A stretch of DNA of 64,000 nucleotides, from assembly GCA_039809865.1 (NCBI GenBank), contig JBDHVW010000034.1, positions 12,431 to 76,430 of the forward strand. The letters run 5' to 3'. The notes under the pieces are model-generated. The model did not search any database. It saw only the letters and a list, made by a program, of their open reading frames with translations, and was not told the DNA's origin. Both the position numbers and the translations under genes were made by a program. The DNA comes from QWHO01 sp039809865. GTDB lineage: Bacteria; Vulcanimicrobiota; Xenobia; Xenobiales; QWHO01. Position 1 is the first letter of the stretch; each line of letters begins with the position of its first letter. Shown in pieces: positions 23,193-31,022 of this stretch.

Positions 23193-23569
23193 CGGCCCTG
23201 GGAGACGTGGTAGTCCAGCGAGCCGTCCGGAAAGACCGTAACCATCTCCACCCTTTGCGACTGCATGGGCAGTAGCTCGGTGCGCAAGATGGTGGTGCGG
23301 GGCTGGTTCACATCCCTGTGGCTTTCCAGACGCCAGCCCGCGCCTTCCGCCTGCAAGAAGACGACCTGCCCGACCACGTCGAGCACGAGCGTGCCGTTCC
23401 GCTGCGCCTGATGTACGATCACGCGCTCTCCCAGGGAGCTTTGGTCCAGGAGGGTTCCCTGCCCCCTCGCGAGGTCGCGACACAACTCGCGATGCTGTTG
23501 CATGATTTGCTGACTGCGCGCGTAGGCCGCAGCCTGCTCGGCGGTCTGGAGAGGTTGTCTGAGCTTCAT
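23177..23569 (-). CDS. hypothetical protein
   Basis: A 130-residue protein. The N-terminal third is helical (LQTAEQAAAYARSQQIMQQH); the rest is beta-rich (GTLVLDVVGQVVFLQAEG, VEMVTVFPDGSLDYHVSQG). No signal peptide or known motif. The last codons (SFP stop) are supplied by the palindromic repeat, so the original C-terminus may differ. The start has a weak ribosome site and lies 21 nt from a CCAAGG box related to those of the LysM genes, so the leader may be very short. Confidence 0.65.
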   Translation of the reverse strand: MKLRQPLQTAEQAAAYARSQQIMQQHRELCRDLARGQGTLLDQSSLGERVIVHQAQRNGTLVLDVVGQVVFLQAEGAGWRLESHRDVNQPRTTILRTELLPMQSQRVEMVTVFPDGSLDYHVSQGRRSFP

Positions 23570-23590
23570 GCACCCAATTTAAGCGGGCGC

Positions 23591-23622
23591 CCTTGGACGG
23601 ATCTTGGAAGCTAGTTGTTGCC
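23591..23622 (-). promoter_or_regulatory. conserved CCAAGG box before the 23569 gene
   Basis: The minus strand reads GGCAACAACTAGC then TTCCAAGATCCGTCCAAGG, matching the boxes at 19150 and 20919 in the core (CCARGRTC, TCCAAGG). The distance to the start is only 21 nt rather than 58. It overlaps the end of the upstream DUF4177-like gene, implying an internal promoter. Confidence 0.4.
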
Positions 23623-23868
23623 CTGCCACTCGTCGTGAACGCGGTTGTATTCCACGTTCTCGTTGAACCAGCGCTGCTTTTCGTCCTCGGACATCGACTC
23701 GAACTCGTCCTCCTCGTGGGGACGCTCGAAGATGGCGTGCTGCTGGTTCTCGTAGGCCATCGGCAGGAGACGGAACCCGTCCTTGGCCGCCCGGTTCAAG
23801 ACCTCGTGAACCGACTCGGCGGTCTTCTCGCGCAAATCGTAAACGCGGTAGTCGAAGCGATGCGCCAA
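23611..23868 (-). CDS. DUF4177-like small protein
   Basis: An 85-residue protein. FDYRVYDLR, then LNRAAKDGFRLLPMAYENQQ and HAIFERP match the pattern of DUF4177 proteins (a beta strand, a helix ending in a glycine-x-aromatic turn, and a final FxR strand). The C-terminal 35 residues are very acidic and aromatic (EEDEFESMSEDEKQRWF) and extra to that fold. The start is a TTG with GGAGG upstream. Function unknown. Confidence 0.7.
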   Translation of the reverse strand: MAHRFDYRVYDLREKTAESVHEVLNRAAKDGFRLLPMAYENQQHAIFERPHEEDEFESMSEDEKQRWFNENVEYNRVHDEWQGNN

Positions 23869-23929
23869 AGGATCAATCCTCCGTTGAAAGGTCGCAGGTT
23901 CTTCTTACGCCAGGAGGTAAACTCCCCCC

Positions 23930-24391
23930 ATGACCTCCGAGCTCCTCACCCGTATCTCGATGTGGGCCCTGCCCAAGAAGTCCGTCCTCAAGCTGATGAC
24001 GGGCTCGCACATCCTGCTCTATCGCCTCACCCAGGGCGTGGTGGGCGGCCTGGTGGCGGGCGTGCCCAACCTGCTGCTGACCACCATCGGGCGCAAATCC
24101 GGCAAGCGCTTTACGACGCCGCTCTTCTTCCTGCCCTGGGGCAAATCGTTCGCCGTGGTGGCCTCTTACGGCGGCAGCCCCACCGAGCCCCAGTGGTGGA
24201 AGAACATGAAGCACTCCAACCACGCCTGGGTGCAGATCGGACCCAAGCGCTTCGAGGTGCGCCCCGAGGAGGCGTCCCCCGAGGTCAAGGACGAGCTCTG
24301 GCAGGCCTTCGTGCAACTCTACCCGGGCTACGACACCTACCAGAGCCGCACCGACCGCGTCATCCCGGTCGTGCTCCTGCATCCTCAGTAG
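23930..24391 (+). CDS. deazaflavin-dependent nitroreductase-family protein
   Basis: A 153-residue protein of the Ddn/F420-dependent nitroreductase family: LLTTIGRKSGKRFTTPLFF, VVASYGGSPTEPQWWKNMK and HAWVQIGPKRFEV are the conserved blocks. Members use F420 or flavin cofactors to reduce quinones and nitro compounds. Whether this organism makes F420 cannot be told here. A methyltransferase gene starts one base after its stop. Confidence 0.88.
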   Translation: MTSELLTRISMWALPKKSVLKLMTGSHILLYRLTQGVVGGLVAGVPNLLLTTIGRKSGKRFTTPLFFLPWGKSFAVVASYGGSPTEPQWWKNMKHSNHAWVQIGPKRFEVRPEEASPEVKDELWQAFVQLYPGYDTYQSRTDRVIPVVLLHPQ

Positions 24392-24392
24392 C

Positions 24393-25091
24393 TTGCTGCT
24401 CTACCACGAGCACGCGACTCTCTGGCGCCACCTCAGCCCGCCCGAGCTCTACCGCGACGAGGCCGCCCGCTGGCGGGACGCCCTGCGCGGTTGCCGCACC
24501 GTGCTCGAGCTGGGTTGCGGCGCGGGTCATCTGCTGTCGCACCTGGCCCCGCACTTCCAGGTGACGGCCATCGACCTGTCCGAGCCGATGCTGGAGCTCT
24601 CGCGCCAGCGCAACCCGAACGTCGAGCACGCGCAAGGCGACATGCGCACGTTGCGGCTGGGCCGGCGCTTCGACGCCGTCTTGCTGCACGACGCGGCCGC
24701 CTACCTGTTGTCACACGGCGACGTGGAGCAGGCCCTGGCCACGGCGGCCTGCCACCTCGAGCCCGGCGGCCTGCTGCTGGTGCAGCCCGATTACGTGCAG
24801 GAGAGCTTTCCAGGCGACCACACCGCGCACCACGCGGCCGGTCCCGGGGTGGACGTGCTGGAGTGGTGCCGTCGGGTAGGTCCGGAGCGCCTGGAGACGA
24901 CCTACGTCTTCCTGCTCGCCTCCGAAACGGTGCGCGACACGCACGCCATGGGGCTCTTTCCGCGCCACCTCTGGCTGGAAAAGCTAAAGGCCGCCGGCTT
25001 TCGAGCGACGTGCTCGCAACGCGGCGGCCCTCACGGTCAGGGGGTCTACTGGTTCTCGGGGCGGCTCATGAAGGAGCGCGGGAACGAGTAG
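24393..25091 (+). CDS. class I SAM-dependent methyltransferase
   Basis: A 232-residue protein with the Rossmann methyltransferase signature: motif I VLELGCGAGHLLSHL near residue 38, an acidic residue after the second strand (VTAIDLSEPMLEL), motif II/III region AQGDMRTLRLGRRFDAVLL, and a post-motif EPGGLLLVQPDYV. The start is TTG directly after the nitroreductase stop, so the two are cotranscribed. Substrate is not evident. The final 46 nt overlap the gene on the opposite strand. Confidence 0.88.
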   Translation: MLLYHEHATLWRHLSPPELYRDEAARWRDALRGCRTVLELGCGAGHLLSHLAPHFQVTAIDLSEPMLELSRQRNPNVEHAQGDMRTLRLGRRFDAVLLHDAAAYLLSHGDVEQALATAACHLEPGGLLLVQPDYVQESFPGDHTAHHAAGPGVDVLEWCRRVGPERLETTYVFLLASETVRDTHAMGLFPRHLWLEKLKAAGFRATCSQRGGPHGQGVYWFSGRLMKERGNE

Positions 25092-25561
25092 CCCTGCGCC
25101 CGGAACGTCGCCTGCTTGACGCGCTCGAGGATGGACTGGCGCCGTCCGGTGGGCTGCGCCATCTGGCTCTGCACCTGAGTCTTGGACTGAATCTCGAAGG
25201 TGGCGCCGATGGCCTTCTGAAAGGCCTGCAGGCGCTCGTTGCGGGGCGCGCCGGTCATCGCGCTCACCGGGGTCGCCTCGGACTGAGCCTGGAAGATGCG
25301 AGCGGCGGCGTTCTTCACGGCCTGCATGCGCGGCGAGGGGGTCGCGGGCGTCATGGAGGGCTGCGGCGCGGTCACGTCCAGGAGGCTCAGCAGGTTGGCT
25401 TTGCTGCGAGCCAGCGCCAGCCGGCGCGGATCCTCGACCGGGCTCGGGCGGAGCGCCTTCAGCCGCAGCACCTGCACGGCGGAGCGCGGAGTGGACCAGT
25501 TGGCCGGACGGGTGGGGTGGATTCCCAGGCGGTACTTCGTGGGGTTCTCCAGCGTCAGCAT
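25046..25561 (-). CDS. hypothetical protein, basic, low complexity
   Basis: A 171-residue protein rich in Ala, Gln, Arg, Pro. It has two halves with a loose internal echo (AVKNAAARIFQAQSEATP and FQKAIGATFEIQSKTQVQSQ). No signal peptide, span or known motif. The ATG has GAGGAGG upstream. The 3' end overlaps the methyltransferase gene by 46 nt. Its layout is similar to the other leaderless low-complexity proteins of the window. Confidence 0.6.
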   Translation of the reverse strand: MLTLENPTKYRLGIHPTRPANWSTPRSAVQVLRLKALRPSPVEDPRRLALARSKANLLSLLDVTAPQPSMTPATPSPRMQAVKNAAARIFQAQSEATPVSAMTGAPRNERLQAFQKAIGATFEIQSKTQVQSQMAQPTGRRQSILERVKQATFRAQGYSFPRSFMSRPENQ

Positions 25562-25624
25562 CGTGTCGGCCTCCTCGATTGGTCTGAAAGCATTCTACCG
25601 CGAGACGCTGAAAGGCATCTTAAA

Positions 25625-25790
25625 GCGGTTGAGAGTTGAGAGTTCAGAGTTGAGAGTTTAAGGATTCTCCCGTCTCCCATCTCCCATCTCCCATCTCCCA
25701 TCTCCCGTCTCCCGTCTCCCGTCTCCCATCTCCCGTCTCCCGTCTCCCGTCTCCACCGTCTCCCATCTCCACCGTCTCCCGTCTCAAGCC
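25625..25790. repeat. minisatellite of CTCCCAT/CTCCCGT heptamers
   Basis: About 17 tandem copies of CTCCCAT or CTCCCGT fill 25676-25790. Just before, GTTGAGAGTTCAGAGTTGAG is another imperfect short repeat at 25630-25660. The block occupies the 261-bp divergent spacer between the 25561 gene start and the hybrid kinase start, with no gene in it. The same heptamer family is at 17701-17779 and 57061-57101. Confidence 0.85.
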
Positions 25791-25822
25791 CCGGGCAGGC
25801 GTTCCTCCACCCCGGATGGAAA

Positions 25823-28030
25823 GTGCCCCCCACCTTGAAGAAGCTGTCCGGCCTGGAGTTCCTGGAAGTCTCGCTCGAAGCGATCTGCCTGATCGACCTC
25901 GAGGGTCGTTTCCGCTATCTCAACCCGGCCATGGAAGCGGCCCTGGGCTACGCCAGCGGGGACCTCGTGGGCCAGCCGTATCAGCGCATCCTGCACGCCG
26001 ACGAGCTGGAGCGCTCCCAACTCGCGTTCGGGCGCGTGCTCGAGGGCGGCCGCATGGTGGACGATGTCACGCGCTGCCAGGCCCAGGACGGCACGACGCG
26101 CTGGATGCAGTGGCGCGCCCGCCGCCTGCCCGACGAGGACCTCGTGCTGTGCGCCGGACGAGACGTCACCCGCAGCCGGCCCGAGGACTCCCTGGCCGAG
26201 AACCGCCCGCGCGTGGGCGCCTTCGCGCTCGACCTGGCCGACGACAGCCTTTACTGGAGCCAGGAGATCGACCGCCTGGTTGGCATCACCGAGCCGCCCA
26301 CGCGGGAGATCATGCTCGGCCTGTGCCTTCCCCACGAGCGCCCGCGACTCGAGGCCGCTCTGCGCGGCAACTCTCCCTTCGACCTGCAACTCGAGGGTAT
26401 GACCAAACGAGGGCGGGGCCTGTGGTTGCGCGTGGCCGGCGAGGTTACCGGAAAGCGGATCCTGGGCATCGTGGAGGACGTCACCATGCGCCGCCACGAG
26501 ATGGAAGGCTTGAAAGAATACCAGGGCCTGCTGGAGCGGGCCCAGGAGCTCGCTCAGGTGGGCGCCTGGTGGTCGGACCCGAGCGATTCCGGACGCCTTT
26601 TCTGGTCGCGCGGCTGCTTCGCCATCTTCGGCCATTCCCCTGACACGTTCGACGGCCGCATCGAGACGTTCTTCGCCATGGTCCATCCCGAGGACGTCGA
26701 GCGGGTGCGCGAGGCCGGCAGGCAGGCCCTGGGCGGAGGCGAGCCCTACGACGTCACGCATCGCATCGTGCGCACCGACGGCGAGACCCGGTGGGTGCAC
26801 CAGCGGGCCGAGGTCATCCGGGCGGCCGACGGGCAGGCCACGCAAATGGTGGGGCTGTGCCAGGACATCACCCGCCAGGTGCAGCTCCAGGCCCAGGTGC
26901 TGCAGGCGCAGAAGCTCGAGAGCCTGGGCCTGCTGGCCGGCGGCATCGCGCACGACTTCAACAATCTCCTGATGGCCATCATCGGCAACGCCGGCCTGGC
27001 CCGGCTGGAGCTCGATCCGGACCATCCCGCGGCCAACCTGCTGCACAACATCGAGACCGCCTCCGAGCAGGCGGCCGAGCTTTGCAAACAGATGCTGGCC
27101 TACTCGGGACGTGCCCACTTCGTGCTGGGTCCGGTGGACCTGTCCGAGCTGGTGCGGGAGATGTCGCAGTTGCTCAAGATCGGGCTCTCCAAGAAGGTCG
27201 AGCTCAAGCTGGAGCTGGCGCGCGACCTGCCGACCGTCGAAGCCGAGGCCAGCCAGTTGCGCCAGATCGTGATGAACCTGATCACCAACGGCTCGGAGGC
27301 CATCGGGGAGCGTGAGGGGACCATCACCCTGCTCACCCGTCTGGAGCGCCGTCCGGAGCCCCTCGTGGTGCGCCACGGCACCCTGCCGCCCGGCGACTAC
27401 GTGCTGCTCGAGGTGCGCGATTCGGGCATCGGCATGGACGCCGCCACCCAGGAGAAGATCTTCGACCCGTTCTTCACCACCAAGTTCACCGGGCGGGGAT
27501 TGGGCCTGGCGGGCGTGGCCGGCATCGTGCGCGGTCACCAGGGCGGCCTGGAAGTGTTCAGCCGGCCGGGCGAGGGAACCGTGTTCCGCGTCTACTTTCC
27601 AGCCCGAGCCCAGGAGCTGCGCCCGGCGCCGCCCCGCCTGCCGCGGGAGCTGCCCCACGGCCACGGGCGCGTCCTGGTGGTGGACGACGAGCCCCAGGTG
27701 CGCCGCCTCGCGGCCAGCATCCTGACGCGGGCCGGTTTCGACGTCGAGGTGGCGCGCGACGGCCTGGAGGCTCTCGACCTGCCGGGGCTGAGCGAGACCG
27801 GACTGGTTCTGCTCGACCTGGCCATGCCTCGCCTTAACGGCCAGGAGACGCTGACCCGGCTGCGCGAGCGCGGCCTGCGCATGCCGGTCATCCTGACCAG
27901 CGGCCACCTCTCCGATGACGAGATGCCTGCGGAGTGGCAGCCCGTCTATCGGCTGGCCAAGCCCTACCGGCCCGAGGAGCTGGTGCGCGAGGTGTTGCTG
28001 GCGCTCGAAGCGGTCGAAGTCAGCCTTTGA
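25823..28030 (+). CDS. hybrid sensor histidine kinase, PAS-PAS-PAS-HisKA-HATPase-REC
   Basis: A 735-residue soluble kinase. A PAS domain covers residues 8-115 (IDLEGRFRYLNPAMEAALGY), a shorter PAS-like region 130-230, and a PAS/PAC 235-355 (WVHQRAEVIRAADG). The HisKA domain has GGIAHDFNNLL with His377. The HATPase has an N-box (MNLITNGSEAI) and DSGIGM, then GRGLGLAGVAGIV. The C-terminal REC has VVDDEPQV, Asp665 and Lys709-type KPYRPEEL. It starts at GTG. The stop overlaps the TTG of the TPR-CHAT gene, so the protease-like product is coupled to this sensor. Confidence 0.93.
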   Translation: MPPTLKKLSGLEFLEVSLEAICLIDLEGRFRYLNPAMEAALGYASGDLVGQPYQRILHADELERSQLAFGRVLEGGRMVDDVTRCQAQDGTTRWMQWRARRLPDEDLVLCAGRDVTRSRPEDSLAENRPRVGAFALDLADDSLYWSQEIDRLVGITEPPTREIMLGLCLPHERPRLEAALRGNSPFDLQLEGMTKRGRGLWLRVAGEVTGKRILGIVEDVTMRRHEMEGLKEYQGLLERAQELAQVGAWWSDPSDSGRLFWSRGCFAIFGHSPDTFDGRIETFFAMVHPEDVERVREAGRQALGGGEPYDVTHRIVRTDGETRWVHQRAEVIRAADGQATQMVGLCQDITRQVQLQAQVLQAQKLESLGLLAGGIAHDFNNLLMAIIGNAGLARLELDPDHPAANLLHNIETASEQAAELCKQMLAYSGRAHFVLGPVDLSELVREMSQLLKIGLSKKVELKLELARDLPTVEAEASQLRQIVMNLITNGSEAIGEREGTITLLTRLERRPEPLVVRHGTLPPGDYVLLEVRDSGIGMDAATQEKIFDPFFTTKFTGRGLGLAGVAGIVRGHQGGLEVFSRPGEGTVFRVYFPARAQELRPAPPRLPRELPHGHGRVLVVDDEPQVRRLAASILTRAGFDVEVARDGLEALDLPGLSETGLVLLDLAMPRLNGQETLTRLRERGLRMPVILTSGHLSDDEMPAEWQPVYRLAKPYRPEELVREVLLALEAVEVSL

Positions 28031-31022
28031 AAAAGCTGCTGCTGGCTCTGCTGGCCTGCCTGAGCCTGGCCGCCTCCGACCCCCTGGAGTCGCTGCGCTG
28101 GACCCCCTCCCCACCGCGCAGAGCGGTGACTTCGCCCGGGCCGCGTCCGAGTGCGAGAGCCGCGGCGATCGGCTGGGCGAGGCCTACTGCCTGGGCCGGC
28201 TGGGCGATCGCGCCAGCCTCGAGCGGGCTCTGCGCATCCTGCCCGACAACGCGCCCGTGGGCGGACGCGTGGCCCTGGAGCGCATGCTGGGCGAGCTCAC
28301 GGGCGATGCCGCCCTGCTGCGCCAGGCCGCCGCCCGGATGGGCCCCGAGCTCGAGACGGCCCGTTGCCTGAAGGCCCTGGGCAACCTGGAGGCCGACGCC
28401 GGCCAGCTGGACGCGGCCCGCCGCCTCTACCTGCAGGCCCAGTCCCTGGCCGGCGAGGATGCGGAGCTGCAACAGCGCCTGCTGCTGAACCTGGGCATCG
28501 TGGACATGCAGGCGGGCGATTACCGCGGAGCGCTCCGGCAGCTCGACCAGGTCACGCTGCCCCAGCTGCAGGGGGCGGTGCAGGTGAATCGGGCCACCGC
28601 GCTGTCGCATCTGGGCCAGGACGTCGAAGCCGAGCAGGCCTTCCTGGAGGCCCTCAAAGGGCTGCCCGAGGGGCAGCGCAGCGTCTGCTGGCAGAACCTG
28701 GCCGGGCTCTACCTGCGCCAGAAACGCTGGCCCGAGGCCGAGCACGCCCTGGACGAAGCCGAGCGCGCGCGGCCGGGCGACCCGGGGCTGCGGCTCCTGC
28801 GCGGCCACCTGCTGGTCGATCAGGGACGCCTGCTGGAGGGCCGCGATCTGCTGCAACGGTCCCTGGAGGAGTTCCGCGCTCAGGGCAACGAGCTGGGTGT
28901 CGGCGTGGCCCTCAGCGGTCTGGGCCAGGCGGCGACCTACCTGGGCGATCTGGAGGCGGCCGACCGGGCCTTCACCGAGAGCGAGACCATCCTGACCCGC
29001 CTCGGTCGCCCGGCCGAGCTGGCCGTGCTCTACGAGCAGCGCGGCGAGTACTGGCAGCAGATCGGCAACGACGGCCTGGCGCGCGACAGCTACTACAAAG
29101 CCCTGAAGGACTTCGCCCTGCTGGGAATGGCCGAGGAGCAGAAACGGGTGGAGGGCAACCTCGCCCGCCTGGCGTTGCTCTCCAATCAGGGCGAGCTGGC
29201 GCTGGAGAAGCTCGAGCGCAACGCGCCCGGCCCGGCCGCCGGACCCGCCCGGCAGAGCCTCTACCTGCAGGCCGTGGCCGGCGCCAAGATCCTCTCGGGG
29301 CGCCTCGAAGAGGGCCGCGCCGACCTGGCCCGGGCGCTGCAGCTCGCCGAGGGGCTGGAGGATCAGCAAAACGCGGTGCTCCACGACATGGCCGCCGTGG
29401 AGCTGGCCGTGGGCGAGCTGGAGGCGGCCCGCGAACACTTCGAGCAGGTGCTGGCCTATTATCGCGGCCACGCCATGGTAGGAGCGGCCGCCTTCGCGCG
29501 GCGCTCGCTGGCCGAGGTGCTGTCCCGGCTGGGACGCAAAGCCGAGGCCCTGGAGCAGGGCCGCCTGGCCCTCGAGGAGATGCTCGAGCTGCGCACCCGG
29601 GTGCTCTACGCGGCGGGCTTCGAGAACCAGATGCTGCTGGGCGAGCTGCAGCAGAGCCTGCCCCGCCTGGTGGCCGGTCTCGCGCTCGAGCAGGACGACG
29701 CCGAGGGAGCGCTGGCCGCCCTGGAGACCTCGCGGGGATTCACCGAGAGCGCCTGGCGGCGGGCCATCTTCCGCGCCGCCGACGACCCCGAAGCCCAGGC
29801 GATGCTGCGCCAGGGCCAGGAGCTGGCGGCGCGCGTGCAGCAGCTGGGCGACACTCCCGAGGCGGCGGGCCTGAAAGCACGAATGAACAACCTCGAGCTC
29901 GAGTTCTGGCGCCGGAAGGGCCGTCAGGACCAGAGCGTGCTGCCGACCGCCGCCGGCATCCGCGAGCGCCTCCCCGCGCGCACGGCCTACCTCGAATACG
30001 CTCGCCTCAAAGACGGCTGGCACGTCTTTGCCGTGACCCCCGACGGCCTGCGCACGGCGCGTCTCGGTGAGCTACCCGACGTGGCCGCCCTGCGCCGCGC
30101 CTGGGCCCGGAACGAGAGCTCGGACGAGGCTTCGCTGGCCATGCGCCGCGCTCTGCTGGGCCCCGTGGAACCGTCGCTGGCCGGCCTGGACCGCCTGCTG
30201 ATCGTGGCCGACGACGAGCTGCAAGACCTGCCGTTCGAGGCGCTGCGGAGCGAGCAGGGACGTTACCTCGTGCAGGACTACGCCATCGCTTACCTCAACA
30301 GCGCGCGCGAGCTCTGGGAGCCGCCGCCCGCAAAGCAGGGCACCGGCGCGGTCGTGCTGGGAGGCGCCGAGTACGCCTCCACCTCGACCTGGAAGCCTTT
30401 GCCGGGCTCGCTGGAGGAGGCCGACGCGGTCCAGAAACTGCTGGGCGGGGGGACGCTGCTCACGGGGAAAGGCGCCACCGAGCAGGCGGTGATGGCCCGA
30501 GCCCCCGGCCACAAGGTGCTGCACCTCGCCACCCACGGCTTCGCCGAGCGGCCCACCCCGCTGCGCCACGACGGCGGGATGTTCTCCGCCTACGCCAACT
30601 TCACGCTGGTGCTGCAGTACCTGACGCACCAGACCGGGGTGGTGTGCGCGGGCGAAGACACGCTTCACCCCATGGAGGTGCTCGGCATGGACCTGCGCGG
30701 CACCGACCTGGTCGTGCTCTCCGCCTGCCAGACGGCGCTGGGCCCCAAGGAGAACGACGAAGGCGTGATGGGTCTGCGGCGGGCGTTTCGTTTCGCGGGT
30801 GCGCGCTCTCTGCTGGTCACGATGTGGAAGGTGGACGATGAAGCCACCCGCGCCCTGATGGAGCGGTTCTACCGGCATTACGAAGCGGGCGAGACGGCCG
30901 ACGTGGCCCTGCGCCAGGCCCAGATCGAATTGCTGGAGGGCGGCCCGAAGTTCGCCGCGCCCTACTACTGGGCCGCGTTCGTCGCCGTCGGCTTCAGCGC
31001 ACCGTCATCCGCAACGCCTTGA
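28027..31022 (+). CDS. TPR-CHAT protease-like protein, apparent 5' frameshift
   Basis: A TTG at 28027 overlapping the kinase stop (TTGA) opens a clear signal peptide (KKLLLALLACLSLAAS). This frame does not match the long TPR frame, which joins it around the C-rich run at 28101-28113; one missing C would fuse them. The rest, about 970 residues, has at least ten TPR-like helical pairs and a C-terminal CHAT domain. CHAT motifs are intact: VLHLATHGF (catalytic His) and VVLSACQTALG (catalytic Cys), then LLVTMWKVDDEATR. CHAT proteases are caspase-like cysteine peptidases. The last 29 nt overlap the opposing GAF gene. Sequencing error and true inactivation are both possible. Confidence 0.82.
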
